Shown: positions 12,501-25,500 of the stretch, in pieces
Numbering within the stretch: position 1 is the first letter of the stretch
Layout: each line of letters begins with the position of its first letter
Source of the DNA: Oscarella lobularis
Taxonomy: Eukaryota > Porifera > Homoscleromorpha > Homosclerophorida > Oscarellidae
DNA length: 64,000 nucleotides
Assembly: GCF_947507565.1 (NCBI RefSeq)
Contig: NC_089186.1
Location: 2,604,001-2,668,000 of the forward strand
Direction of reading: 5' to 3'
The notes under the pieces: generated by a model
The model's database searches: none
Seen by the model: only the letters and a program-made list of their open reading frames with translations
What the model was told of the DNA's origin: nothing
Position numbers and translations under genes: made by a program

Positions 12501-13934
12501 CTTTTCTCAATGACAAGATATCGAAGAACATCTTTCACTTCATCTTCACACATTGAGGGATTGATGGCATGAAACAAAGCCGTCTGCCCATTCTGAATAA
12601 AAAAGACGGCGATTTGATGATTGAATTTGTAGCAAATAAACAACATCTCACGGGACGTTTTGTTTGACAGTTTGCTCCTTTTTCACCCAAGTAGCGAACT
12701 TTCGTTGATCGATTGACGGAACTTGAACACGCCCACATAAAAGGCGTTGTGCCATCCTGAAGATGAAATAAGACTTAAAGTATCACAAGTGAATTCTTCT
12801 AACCTTGTCGACGCTATTGATATCAGCCTTGTGTTCCACAAGCCATTTCACTCCAAAAATGCTTCCAATTGAGCAGGCAATATGCAGAGGAGTCCACCCA
12901 TGCTATTACAAATACATCACATGTAGCAAAAAAAAAAGCACATCATGTATCACCTTTTCTTCAATAGCATTGACACTCACTCCTTTTTCATTAACAAGAT
13001 GATGAAAAATCTCATTTGCTTTTTCAGATGACGAAAATTGATTTTCAGCTACCCAAACCTATAAATCAAAAGTTATTGTTGCGATAGGGTTGATATCAAT
13101 TCTGTTACAATATCAGATGGTGACAAAATGTATCCATGTTCTTCGAGATAGACCATTTTCTTCATTGTATCAACAGAACTTAAACAGGCTTGAGAATATG
13201 GCGAACGTCCATACTAAAAAAGAGTGATGAGTGAAACCATATGAATCAATGCCAAGTCATACAACGTCTTTCTCGTTGATATTTGCACCGTGAGTGACGA
13301 GCCATTCAACGCCAAAAATATTTCCCCACTTGCACGCACAGTGAAGTGGGCGGAGTTCCCTCTGCATACACGCATCAATTAATTTACCAATCCAAAACGT
13401 ATTCATACCACGGATGATTCAATGCGTTGATTGTTTTGCCCAAGCGCATAGCTGAGCCATTCATCGGCTAATTCCGCCGAATCAAACTCTCTTCCCGCCA
13501 CATAGTGAATTAATGACAAGCGAGGGACGTACTAACGAAAAGGAGAATAGAATGGTCTGCTGGGATGAAAAACGCGACCATTTCACACCTGATCAGATCG
13601 AAATCCTTTTTCTGTGGAAAGAAAACGGCGCAATTCATTCATTCATTCATTCATTTCTCTCCTTCTTGATTATGTTGGCCAATCGATCGATCGTGGAACG
13701 AACAGACGAGATCCCTCTCTGCCTCTGCGCAAACAACAAGTCTTTGCCAATAACAGTTTTAGAAGAGCGAAATCGTTTCGGGGAATTCTACGGATTCTTT
13801 TCGCGAAAAACGAATCTCATCTTAAAAGCGACAATCTTGCTGTTCGATCGCACTCTATTAATCGACCATTATTGCCTTACAAGCAGCGGTTCCACGTCTA
13901 TTTTCGCTTCTTTCGTCGAAGAGAATCTACTCAT
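9502..13934 (-). pseudogene. Ank-Roc-COR-Death, array unit 3, with two frame-disrupting lesions
   Basis: Start exon 13881-13934 and the domain exons (Roc about 11373-12000, COR about 10230-11330, death domain 9502-9793 of the GSKWEEIGIFLINPEDLEEI type) are all present. Lesion one: exon 2 holds a (TTCA)5 run at about 13632-13655, ten bases longer than in sister units, creating in-frame stops. Lesion two: the first COR exon has one base fewer in the run at 11255-11263 (GAAGAAAAAAG where sisters have GAAGAAGGAAAG), shifting the frame. The ankyrin exons are open (for example HGWTPLHIACSIGS). It is probably a recent pseudogene unless assembly errors made the lesions; both lie in low-complexity runs, so reads should be checked. 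Confidence 0.7.
13632..13656. repeat. (TTCA)n microsatellite in unit 3 exon 2
   Basis: Five tandem TTCA copies stand where other units have CAATTCATCCTCATTTC. The expansion disrupts the coding frame of the exon. Confidence 0.9.
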
Positions 13935-13947
13935 TACACATATGATG

Positions 13948-13959
13948 TGCGCATGCGCA
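13948..13959. promoter_or_regulatory. NRF1-type palindrome, unit 3 promoter
   Basis: TGCGCATGCGCA is the full 12-base palindrome, 14 bases upstream of the unit 3 ATG. Confidence 0.6.
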
Positions 13960-14010
13960 ACGTTTAATAATTTCGATGCCCGTATAGTATTGACCCAGCG
14001 CGCCACGCCC

Positions 14011-15224
14011 TCATAATGTCCAGGAAAGGAAAAAAGAAGAAACGTCATCACCTCTCAAATCTTGATTACTTTGAACACAATCCCTCAGCATCATCAATCG
14101 ATGAGCCTTCTCGGACTTCTTTACCTCGAGTCGTCTTCGGAAGTGCGAATTTATCTCTATATGAGCTAAATCTGGTTTGCGCAGATCGCCATGACAACAG
14201 TTGCTGTGGTGAAGAAAACAACAAAATGTCTCATCTTTGAATTCTGGATCTTGATTGGATTTCCAAAGTTCTGCTTTATAACCCTTGAATTCGTCCGCTA
14301 AAAGAAACAAAATTAAAAATGTACAAATGAATTGTTTAATTAATTAACCTTCGGTTGAATGTGAAAATGAACCAATGATAAATCGAGTACAGAGAGCTCA
14401 ATAATCATATAAGGAAATAGAGATCGCCTTATAAGAGAAAACGTATATTAAATATTTTCATTGATTTTTTCTTTTACCTGTCCGAAGACGTATAGTGTTC
14501 CCAGAACGCCTCCAAGTCTTCCTCCCAAGACGTGAGAAAGAACGAAGTAGACGCCACCTGGACCCACTTGAACTCGAGAACATAATCCACTCACAGAGAA
14601 TGTTGTTAGGAGAGCCACGCCCACTGTGAGAAAGATCATGAGAGCGGAGAGACCAAGGCCAGCATTGCCCTTAGAAAAAATCCAATTAATAAATTCAATT
14701 ATTTATTATTTATGTGTGAGGTTTCTTACGACCATCCAACCGGATCTGAGGAAGATTACGACTCCAAATATGTTTAGGATGCATGATGTGAAAACGCCTG
14801 GAATTCAGATCTTAATTAAATATGCATTTTATGACGTCATGGCGTTTTCTCACCGTCCCACGTTCCGAAACGAATTGGTTCGCGTATGAAAAAGTTTGTT
14901 TTCCACCACGGTTTGTCCTTGTCCTGTGTATGACGAAGCTTAGCGTATGGGGGCGGGGCTCTCCTTCGATCTTACCTCGTGTAGTTCGCGAAATAGCTCG
15001 CTTTCCTCGTCGTCGATCGCTGTTACGCGAATTTGAGGCGACAATCGTCCGCTTGAGTGACGTTGCGACGCGGGCTTCGACTCGGGCGACGTAGAAATCG
15101 GCGGAAACGGTTCGAGTTCTAACGTTTCCGCCATGGGGACCCCGTTTGACAATTCTCGCTCTTTTACAGCGTTGATTGCAAGGTCATCTAGAGAGTACGA
15201 ATAGGTTTTAGATCTATTCATCAA
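14011..15224 (-). pseudogene. SLC12A8: Truncated SLC12A8-like fragment 2
   Basis: It has the same exon content as fragment 1. The N-terminal exon reads VPMAETLELEPFPPIS and the TM2-3 exon (14448-14639) is open. Upstream the frame continues into NRSKTYSYSLDDLAI, a segment seen only in some copies. The TM6 exon carries the same frame break as the other copies, so the break predates the amplification. Confidence 0.75.
14016..14240 (+). CDS. Small divergent ORF, copy 3
   Basis: A 74-residue ATG ORF beginning MSRKGKKKKRHHLSNLDYF extends past the NPSASSIDEP segment to CCGEENNKMSHL. It differs from copy 1 by several basic-residue changes. Function unknown; it is antisense to the SLC12A8 relic. Confidence 0.22.
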   Translation: MSRKGKKKKRHHLSNLDYFEHNPSASSIDEPSRTSLPRVVFGSANLSLYELNLVCADRHDNSCCGEENNKMSHL

Positions 15225-15503
15225 CCGATGAGCCTTGTCGTACTTCTTTACCTCGATTCGCCGCGTCTTGAGCTAATTCGCTAATGTTTTCGCACTGAAC
15301 ACTTTAGGAACCAAGTAAACGACCTAAGCATGCGTAAAACGAATGGCAGAATCGTGTACGAAAAGAAGAAACCCTTACTTCCTCGGTGATGCCTATTTAT
15401 CGGGATCACGTGGTATTTCGAGATATCTAAGAGTAGTGTATAGAATCAATGAAAATGAAACATCGCTAAAACAGACAAAATAACTAAAAAAATTTACACG
15501 TAC

Positions 15504-18500
15504 TTACTTGAGTACAGTTCTGCGCAGCTCTTCGTATTTCTTTTTGATAAGAGATCTGTTCACACCAACCGCCTCAAAAGCCGCGAGGAGCTGGCCTACG
15601 GTTCGTAGTTTTTCGGCGTTCCACGCCTCTAGCACTTCGAGCATGTGCACGAAGTTTCCGCCGTACGGTTTGCGAATGTCTTTAATTTTTTCAAGGCCGA
15701 CGAGAAGACAGCCGAGATCTTCCCATTTGGATCCTTTGAAGGCTGCACACGTTTTCATTAAATCCTCTGATACGAATTCCTCATCCGCCGGAAAGGTAAC
15801 TGAATAAAAAGAATTTTAGAAAAGACAATTTAGACTTTCAGTTCAATACCAGGCAACGCCGCAACGTGTGGAACTGCGTCCTCCTACGAGAAGCAAACAA
15901 TTGAATAAAAACTAGAGAAACATATATACTCCTGACGATTCTACCTTTGTGGGATTGTCTTGCCTCGTCTCACCAGCACGACGAGATAAGATTCTCTTCC
16001 CCCTTCGAGAGGCTGACACCTAGAATCATGAATTCTACACAGAGAATCAATAATGCATTCCGTCCAAATACCTCCTCTTCAGTCAGTATAGACAAATTTC
16101 GGACGGAAGAATAATGGCCTTTCTCCGGACGAACCGAAAACAAGACGTGGTCAAAGGCGTGCTGGCTTATGTTCATTTCTACGTCAGTCATAGAATAGAT
16201 TGCTGGGTCTTCGTCGATCTGTTTCAGATGCTTGCTGTCAAAGTAGAACCAGTTCAGAATAACTCCTGGGCTTCTCTCGTCGCACGCTCGCATTATCATG
16301 TCTTTAATTTCGGCAAGGAACTCCTTCGCCACTTCCTCACAGGCTCTTTTGCTCGACCAACGAAGGATGACATCGATGCAACAGTGTCCTTTCTTTATTC
16401 CTAGCTCAATGCGACTTTCAACGACTTTGTCGTCGACAATTCTTATTAATTTGACGCCGTCTTTCCACGCCTCGCGACTCGTTGGTTTGGCCATGCGAGA
16501 GCAGCGAGATTGAAAGACGACGAATGACGACGGCGAGATGATATCGACGGAGAGAGAGCATTCGTATCGCTGGCCACGATACACGTCAAACATTGCGTCT
16601 TCGACCCAGGAGCCTTTAGGAATTGAATGCTGAAGTAGAGCGGGAATCTGGAACGTTCCGGGTGACTTTTCCACCTCAATGCAAAGATCTAGACAAAGAA
16701 GAACCCAAATCGCTTCTTTGGCTGTAACCGTATATAAAGATGGTGTTCCCCTTTTCTTGAGGTCGTCCTCAAATGCTCTCAAAGCCGATTCAATGTCTCT
16801 TAACGACACTTCGCCGGATTTTTGAGACGGCATGCCGAACGGGAAGTAGGGCGGAGCGAGGAGTGGACCGACGACATTATGACACAACCAGAGCGGTCGA
16901 GGACAAATTTGAGAACCCAGATTCACAATCTATGCCAAAATAATAGCATGGAATAAGAAGAGTTTGATTACTTACTATTCCAGACGAGTCAAGATATTCA
17001 ACGGAGACTTTTCTCTCGTCTTCATTCAAACGGATGCCGATGTCTTCGACAACCCACTTTACAAATTCTTCAGACGTCAAAAAATTGCGCAATGACGACT
17101 TTCCTTCTTTTTCTGGAAGACAGAGCTTCTGTTCAATGACATGACAAAGCTTGGGCACCTCATTGGCTTCCTGCATGTCAAAATAACGTTTGAATTAATA
17201 ATTTAGGCGACTAGGTGACTCAGTCTACCTCGAGCATATTTTCACGAATAGCTTTTAGCTCTTCCCGGAAGTCGTTCATGCGAAGTGAATTGCTTTTACT
17301 GCAATCCATTTCGAACACGTGTAAAATTTTAAACGTGTCTTTGAAGTCTTTTTGAAGAATTTGTGCAACTCGTTTCAGTTGGAAACTTACTTCAATTCCC
17401 GCCTCTTCTTCAAAATCAATTAAATTGAAAATGATCAAAAGACGAAGACGTGACGTCATACGAGAGGAAAGGGTGCGAAGCGCCGCTTTCACAAACGCAC
17501 ACCAATAGCGCCCAATCTCAAGAAGAACGATTTCTGACGTCATCTGTTGCCCATGGCGAAAGCGAAGAACAAGAACGAAGATTGTATTGGATTGGCGGAA
17601 GAAGAGACCGTGTGCACTGTGGAATGTTGGTTGAGCACCAAAATCCCACGTCGATCCTTTGCCAACTCCCTCAATTTCACAATTGTGAATTTGCACACCT
17701 GGAGTGCGATCTTCTTCTCTGGGAAGGGATTGATTGAGTTGAAGAAGAGAATTCACCAACGTCGTTTTTCCCGCCATTTCATTTCCAATCACGCACAATT
17801 TAATCGAATCCTGACGAACAATTTCTCGTCGAAGAACGGAAAATCGGGCAGCGTCCTATTAATTTAAATACATACGGGAATTGAATCAAAATGATGACGT
17901 ACGTAATGCTGTCGAAGGAGAGCTCTTATTTCACCATCTTCGGTCACCTCATAAGGTGTCTTTCCGTTCTGAAAATCACGTTTATAGATTCTCTCTAATT
18001 TACAAGAAAATCACGTCACCTGATCTTGACACGTGACGTCAACACCCTTCTTAATCAATACATCAATAACGTCTACGCTTGAAGAGCTTTTTGCAACCAT
18101 ATGCAATGCATTTTGTTTGTTCTACAAAGATTTAAATAGAGAACGATTGAGAAATGAGAATTCTGACTAACCTTATTTCTGACAGAGACATTAGCTCCTA
18201 ATTCAATTAGTTGCTCAATGACAAGGAAAGAAGGATATCTATAACATGCGTACAATAAGGGTGTCATTCCCTCCTAAAAATAGGATTAACAGACAAAAAT
18301 GCAAAATATCGTAAGAATGCGACCTCATCAACAGAATTGATATCAATGCCTTTCTCAATGGCAAGATATCGAAGAACATCTTTCACTTCATCTTCACACT
18401 TTGAGGGCCAGGTGGCATGAAACAAAGCCGTCTTCCCATCCTGAATAAAAAAGACGGCGATTTGTTGATTGAATTTGTAGCAAATAACAGACATCTCACG

Positions 18501-19783
18501 TGATCTATTGCTTGACAGTTTGCTCCTTTTTCACCCAAGTAGCGAACTTTCGCTGAACGACTGATAGAACTGAGACACGCCAACATAAAAGGCGATATGC
18601 CCTCCTGAAGATGAAATAAGAATAAAAGTATCACAAGTGAAATCTTCTAACCTTGTCGGCGCTATTGATATCAGCCTTGTGTTCCACAAGCCATTTCACT
18701 ACAATAATGCTTCCTCTTGAGCAGGCACGACGCAGAGGAGTCCACCCATCCTATTTCAAATATTGCACATGTAGCAAAAAAAGCACATCATGTATCACCT
18801 TTTCTTCAATAGCATTGACACTCAATCCTTTTTCATTAACAAGATGATGAAAAATCTCATTTGCTTTTTTAGATGACGAAAATTGATTTTCAGCTCCCCA
18901 AACCTATTAATCAAAAGTTATTGTTGCGAGAGGGTTGATATCAATTCTGTACAATATCATCTGGTGACAAAATGTATCCATGTTTTTCGAGATAGACCAT
19001 TTTCTTCATTGTGTCAACGGAACTTGCACAGGCTAAAGAATATGGCGTACGTCCATACTAAAAAAGAGTGATGAGTGAAACCATATGAAATGAATTCCAA
19101 GTCATACGATGTCTTTCACGTTGACATTTGCACCGTGAGTGACGAGCCATTCAACGCCAAAAATATTTCCCCACCGACACGCACCGTGAAGTGGGCGGAA
19201 CCAATTCTGCATTCACGCATCAATTAATTTACCAATCCAAAACGTACTCATACAAGTGATTCCAAAAAGTATTCATACCATTGATTCCTCTTCAATGTCT
19301 TGATTCTTTTGCACAATCGCATAACAGAGCCAATCATCGGCTTCCTCCGCCGAAATAAACTCTCTTCCCGCCACATAGTGAATTAATGACAAGCCATAGG
19401 AGTACTAACGAAAAGGAGAATAGAATGGTCTGCAGGGATGAAAAACGCGACCATTACATACCTGATCAGATCGAAATCCTTTTTCTGTAGAAAGAAAACG
19501 GTGCAATTCATCCTCATTTCTCTCCTCGGTTATCTTGGCCAATCGATCGATCGTGGAACGAACAGACGAGATCCCTCTCTGCCTCTGCGCAAACAACAAG
19601 TCTTTGCCAATTAAAGTTTAAAAGAGCAAAATCGTTTCGGGGAATTCTACGGATTCTTTTCGCGAAAAACGAATCTCATCATAAAAGCGACAATCTTGCT
19701 GTTCGATCGCACTCTATTAATTGCCTTACAAGCAGCGGTTCCACGTCTATCTTCGCTTTTTTCGCCGAAGAGAATCTACTCAT
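15504..19783 (-). CDS. Ank-Roc-COR-Death protein, array unit 4 (reference intact copy)
   Basis: This is the best-resolved copy. The start exon ends at a GTAAGG donor, and the second exon (to 19462) reads RQRGISSVRSTIDRL. About ten ankyrin-region exons follow. Roc exon 17229-17855 has GNEMAGKTT, DFGAQPTF and FNLIDF. The first COR exon is about 16976-17174 and the main COR exon is 16072-16925, ending ILTEEE before GTATTTGG. Two short linker exons (VSASRRGKRI and EDAVPHVAALP) join in frame to the death-domain exon 15504-15799, ending RRTVLK and TAA. I estimate about 1,090 residues. The death domain is the GSKWEDLGCLLVGLEKIKDI type. It presumably is a cytoplasmic GTPase scaffold for death-domain partners. 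No lesion was found. Confidence 0.87.
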
Positions 19784-19796
19784 TACATATATGATG

Positions 19797-19808
19797 TGCG
19801 CATGCGCA
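19797..19808. promoter_or_regulatory. NRF1-type palindrome, unit 4 promoter
   Basis: TGCGCATGCGCA lies 14 bases upstream of the unit 4 ATG. The divergent ORF of this copy (ATG at about 19865) stops after MSKKGIQKKRHPL, so the plus-strand product is not kept here. Confidence 0.6.
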
Positions 19809-19929
19809 AAGTTTAATAATTTTGATGCCCGTATAGTATTGACCCAGCGGGCCACTCCCTCATAATGTCCAAGAAAGGAATACAGAAGAAACGTCATCCC
19901 CTCTAAAATCTTGATTACTTTGAACACAA

Positions 19930-21122
19930 TCCCTAAGCATCATCAATCGATGAGCCTTCTCGGACTTCTTTACCTCGAGTCGTCTTCGGAAGTGCGAATT
20001 TATCTCTATATGAGCTAAATCTGGTTTGCGCAGATCGCCATGACAACAGCTGCTGTGGTGAAGAAAACGACAAAATGTCTCATCTTTGAATTCTGGATCT
20101 TGATTGGCCTAACCAAAGTTCCGCTTTATAACCCTTGAATTCGTCCGATAAAAGAAACAAAATTAAAATGTACAAATGAAGTGTTTAATTAATTAACCTT
20201 CGTTTGAATGTGAAAATGAACCAATGATAAAATCGGGTACAGAAAGCTCAATAATCATATAAGGAAATAGAGATCGCCTTATAAGAGAACACATATATTA
20301 AATATTTTTATTAATACTTAATTTTACCTGTCCGAAGACGTATAGTGTTTCCAGAACGCCTCCCTGTCTGCCTCCCAAGACGTGAGAAAAAACGAAGTAG
20401 ACGCCACCTGGACCCACTTGAACTCGAGAACATAATCCACTCACAGAGAACGTTGTTATAAGAGCCACGCCCAGTGTGAGAAAAATCATGAGAGCCGAGA
20501 GACCAAGCCCAGCATTGCCCTTAGAAAAAATTCAATTAATAAATTCAAATTATATATTATTTATGTGTGATGTTTCTTACGACCATCCAACCGGATCTGA
20601 GGAAGATTATGACTCCAAATATGTTTAGAATGCATGATGTGAAAACGCCTGGAATTCAGATCTTAAATATGCATTTATGACGTCGTGGCGTTTTCTCACC
20701 GTCCCACGTTCCGAAACGAATTGGTTCGCGTATGAAAAAGTTTGTTTTCCACCACGGTTTGTCCTTGTCCTGTGTATGAGGAAGCTTAGAGTGTGGGGGC
20801 GGGGCTCTTCAGCGATCTTACCTCGTGTAATTCGCGAAATAGCTCGCTTTCCTCGTCGTCGATCGCTGTTACGCGAATTTACGGCGACGATCTTCCGCTT
20901 GAGCGACGTTGCGACGCGGGCGTAGACTCGGGCGACGTAGAAATCGGCGGAAACGGCTCGAGCTCCATCGTTTCCGCCATAGAAACGCCGTTCGACGATT
21001 TTCGCGCTTTCGCTGCTTCGATTCGTCGCTTCGTCGCTTCGTCGCGTCTTGAAAGGAGTCTTCCTTCGTCGCGTTGCTGGTTTATCGAGATCACATGGTA
21101 TTGCGATATAGTTATCCGCCAT
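19930..21122 (-). pseudogene. SLC12A8: Truncated SLC12A8-like fragment 3
   Basis: The N-terminal exon starts at an ATG inside an AAGATGGCGG context and begins MADNYIAIPCDLDK. Only fragment 6 shares this start; fragment 4 has a diverged start (MSKYHVTQINK). The downstream frame is shifted (the ORF turns into a basic run), while the TM2-3 exon (20298-20489) is open. The loop exon DELKGYKAELW carries an extra two bases (CTAACC near 20110), unlike the others. This copy is joined to the 1.3-kb block that follows it. Confidence 0.7.
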
Positions 21123-21144
21123 CTTGGGTGTGGTTGATCATGCT

Positions 21145-22480
21145 TCAGTCGAATAGCGATCGAGAGCACCGATTCTTCAGTTGCGGCTGAGGGTGGGTGC
21201 GGCGTGGAGCAATCTGCGTCTCATCCTTGAGAGGACTGTCTCGGAGGCTTTGGCAGAAGGCAAGGACGGATAGTTGGATTCTCAGCGTGGCCCACGGTTA
21301 ATTCCGTGCCGGAGCCTGCAAGCAGGGCGATGGGGGGCTTCGGCCTCGGTCTACGCACTGGGCAAACGGATCGTTTAAGGTCTTATTGTCGTCAAGAAGC
21401 ACGAACCGCGTTAAGCTGAGTGGTTACGGCTTGGAGGGGGTGTCGCAAGCGGCCTGGTTGCCGGCACTTTTCTCACCCGAACGACGCGATTAGACCAACG
21501 ATGATCCAGCCCAGGAGCCTTCGATTCCGCCATTGCACTGTCTTCATTGTCAACCTCTACAAACAGCAGTCAGCCTCTCTCCATTCCACAAGGCCCGCTT
21601 CTTCCCAGGAAGACATAGCGAAGGCTTTGGTACCAGCGCACCGGGGTTTCGGTATTAGGGGCCGATCCTCATCCAGGTGGGTACTGAATGGAATGGCCGA
21701 GGACCCGCAACTCGCCCGACATTTTTTGGAAGGGGGTCTTCGCTTTGCGAGACTCACCTGGGCTACGACGCGTCCGAACCTCCCCGTGGTGTAGCCTGGG
21801 TAGCGCGAATACGGACGCAACAAAAAGGTACGTACACTGATTGATTTACAGTAGCTAATCTCTTTTTTTCTAGGCGAAAACTCGTGCAGAAGAAAAACGA
21901 AGATAGAGCGCGAAGAACGGGACGAATTCAAGATCTAATTAGTCAGGTGCACGTTTTTTCGTTAGTTTAGCTCGTAGATTTTTCGTTATTTGCTCGAATA
22001 AATGTTTTTCGCGAATCGATCTTACTCTGCGCACGTTCATCCACGTGACCGCGAGAATTCTTCGCAATTTCGAGTCGATCGTCGCCGTTACGCCGTTGTT
22101 CGTCGTCTCAGCGTCATTTCCACGTGTCGCTGCACCAATTCGAGACGACAGAACGTCGCAATCGCGTCGATAAGCATCCGTTTCGTCTCCGCGAAGAAAC
22201 GCGATCTCTTCGAAGTCCCGTCGCAAGCGGAAACCGACAAACAATGTCAGGTGGACCACGAACGTCAACGAAAAACCACAAACCCTTGAAAATTCGCTCG
22301 AAAACGCGCGTCGCGTCAACCAGATGGACACAAATTCCACAAACACCTATTTCCGCCCCTATTTCCGGTTTCATAATTAACAAAATATTTACAAAAGAAA
22401 AAACTAGAAGCCCTTCGACGACGAGCAATTAAAGAGTAATGCATTTCCACTTAGGCAGAATCGACTAAAAACGTACATTA
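21145..22480. repeat. Duplicated 1.3-kb block, inner copy
   Basis: It matches 39985-41290. It begins at the GAGCACCGATTCTTCAGTTGCGG segment and ends just after a fragment reading FLVDSA-stop on the minus strand. That fragment is the last codons of the secreted-protein gene at 41272-42313 (FLVDYA-stop). It holds a plus-strand intron-like GTACGTACAC...TTTCTAG at about 21829-21874. No known RNA or protein family was recognised. The run TTAATTAATTAATTAATTAAT marks the right edge. Confidence 0.85.
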
Positions 22481-22540
22481 ATTAATTAATTAATTAAAGA
22501 TCGCCTCGTTAGAAAAATACATGTAAAAATGTACATGTAG

Positions 22541-25500
22541 TTACTTGAACACAGTTCTGCGCAGCTCTTCGTATTTCTTTTTGATATGACATCCGTTCAC
22601 ACCAACCGCCTCAAAAGCTGCGAGAAGCTGGCCTACAGTCGGTGATTTTGCTGTGTTCCACGCTTCGAGCACTTTTATCATGTGCACGAAGTTGCCGCCG
22701 TACGGTTTGCGAATGTCTTCAACTTTTTCAAAGCTGAGAAGAAGACAGCCGATTTCTTCCCATTTTGAGCCTTTGACAGCTGCACACGCCTTTATCAAAT
22801 CTTCTGAAAGTAAGTCGTCATCCGCCGGAAAGGTAACTAAATAAAAAGCAATTTTGGAAAGATAATTTAGCCTTGCAGTTCAATACCAGGCAACGCCGCA
22901 ACGTGTGGATCTGCATCCTTCTAAAAGACGCAATTCATTGAAAAAAGACTAGGACGATATATACTCCTGATGACCTTACCTTTTTGGGATTATCTTGCCT
23001 CATCTTAGCAGCATGAGGAGCTAATAACATTCTTTCTCCCCTTCGAGAGGCTGACACCTAGAATCATGAAATTCTACACCAAGAACCAATAATTCCTTTA
23101 TCCAAATACCTCCTCTTCAGTCAGTATAGACAAATTTCGGATGGAAGAATAATGGCCTTTCTCCGGACGAAACGAAAACAAGACGTGATCAAAAGCCTGC
23201 TGGTTTACCTTCTTCTCTACTTCAGCCATAGAGTAGATTGCCGGATCCTCGTCAAGCTGCTTAAGGTGCTTGCTGTCCAAGTAGAACAAGTTCAAAATAA
23301 CTCCCGGGCTCCTCTCGTCACACGCTCGCATTATCATGTCTTTAATTTCGGCAAGAAAATCTTTTGCCACTTTGTCACACGCTGCTTTGCTTGACCAACG
23401 AAGAATGACATCGATGCAACAGTGTCCTTTCTTTATTCCTAATTCAATGCGACTCTCCACCACTTTGTCGTCGACAATTCTTATTAATTTGACGCCGTCT
23501 TTCCAAGCCTCGCGACTCGTTGGTTTGGCCATGCGAGAGCAGCGAGATTGAAAGACGACGAATGACGACGGCGATATGATATCGACGGAGAGAGAGCATT
23601 CGTATCGCTGGCCACGATACACGTCAAACATTGCGTCTTCGACCCAGGAGCCTTTAGGAATTGAATGCTGAAGTAGAGCGGGAATCTGGAACGTTCCGGG
23701 TGAGTTTTCCACTTCAATGCAAAGATCTAGACAAAGAAGAACCCAAATCGCTTCTTCAACTGTCACCGTATATGAAGATGGTGTTCCCCTTTTCTTGAGG
23801 TCGTCCTCAAATGCTCTCAAAGCCGAGTCGATGTCTTTTAATGACACTTCGCCGGATTTCTCAGACGGCATGCCGAAAGGGAAGTAGGGCGGAGCGAGGA
23901 GTGGACCGACGACATTATGACACAACCAGAGCGGTCGAGGACAAATTTGAGGACCCAGATTAACAATCTATGTGACAATAATAGCATGGAATTATAAGAC
24001 TTTGATTACTTACTATCCCAGACGAGTCAAGATATTCAACGGAGACTTTTCTCTCGTCTTCATTTAAACGGATGCCGATGTCTTCGACAACCCACTTCAC
24101 AAATTCTTCTGACGTCAAAAAATTGCGCAATGACGACTTTCCTTCTTTTTCAGGAAGACAGAGCTTCTGTTCAATGACATGACAAAGCTTGGGCACTTCA
24201 TTGGCTTCCTGCGTGTCAAAATAACGTTTGAATTAATAATTTAGGCGACTAGGTGACTCAGTCTACCTCTAGCATATTTTCACGAATAGCTTTTAGCTCT
24301 TCCCGGAAGTCGTTCATGCGAAGTGAATTTCTTTTACTGCAATCCATTTCGAACACGTGTAAAATTTTAAACGTGTCTTTGAAGTCTTTTTGGAGAATTT
24401 GTGCAACTCGTTTCAGTTGGAAACTTACTTCAATTCCCGTCTCCTCTTCAAAATCAATTAAATTGAAAATGATCAAAAGACGAAGACGTGACGTCAGATG
24501 AGAGGAAAGGATGCGAAGCGCCGCTTTCACAAACGCACACCAATAGCGCCCAATCTCAAGAAGAACGATTTCTGACGTCATCTGTTGCCCATGGCGAAAG
24601 CGAAGAACAAGAACGAAGATTGTATTGGATTGGCGGAAGAAGAGACCGTGTGCACTGTGGAATGTTGGTTGAGCACCAAAATCCCACGTCGATCCTTTGC
24701 CAACTCCCTCAATTTCACAATTGTGAATTTGCACACCTGGAGTGCGATCTTCTTCTCTGGGAAGGGATTGATTGAGTTGAAGAAGAGAATTCACCAACGT
24801 CGTTTTTCCCGCCATTTCATTTCCAATCACGCACAATTTAATCGAATCCTGACGAACAATTTCTCGTCGAAGAACGGAAAATCGGGCAGCGTCCTATTAA
24901 TTTAATTACATATGGGAACTGAATCAAAATGATGACGTACGTAATGCTGTCGAAGGAGAGCTCTCTTTTCACCATCACGTGCCAACTCATAAGGCGTCTT
25001 TCCGTCCTGAAAATCACGTTTATAAATTATTTTCAATTAGGAATAAAAACATGTCACCTGATCTTGACACGTGACGTCAACACCCTTCTTAATCAATAGA
25101 TCAATAACTGATGCAACTATGCTTGAAGAGCTTTTTGCAACCATATGCAATGCATTTTGTTTTTTCTACAAAGATTTGAATAGAGAACGATTGAGAAATG
25201 AGAATTCTGACTAACATTATTTCTGACAGAGACATCAGCTCCTAATTCAATTAGTTGCTGAATGACAAGGAAAGAAGGATGTCCATAACATGCGTGCAAT
25301 AAGGGTGTCCTTCCCTCCTAAAAATAGGATTAACAAACCAAAATGCAAAGTATCGTAAGAATGCGACCTCATCAACAGAATTGATATCAATGCCTTTCTC
25401 AATGGCAAGATATCGAAGAACATTTTTCACGTCATCTTCATTCTCTGAGTGGTCGGTGGCATGAAACAAAGCCGTCTTCCCATCCTGAATAAAAAAGACG

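Noticed and set aside
19190-19290. Short tandem duplication (CAAAACGTACTCATAC / AAAAGTATTCATACC) in unit 4
   Set aside because: It lies within an intron and only lengthens it; no sign of function.
21420-21794. Plus-strand 124-codon open frame in the duplicated block, also at 40253-40627
   Set aside because: It begins at GTG rather than ATG, has no recognisable composition or domain, and is kept in both copies only because the DNA is nearly identical.
21145-22480. Duplicated block as a transposable element
   Set aside because: I found no terminal inverted repeats, reverse transcriptase, transposase or target-site duplication, and its end inside a neighbouring gene fits segmental duplication better.
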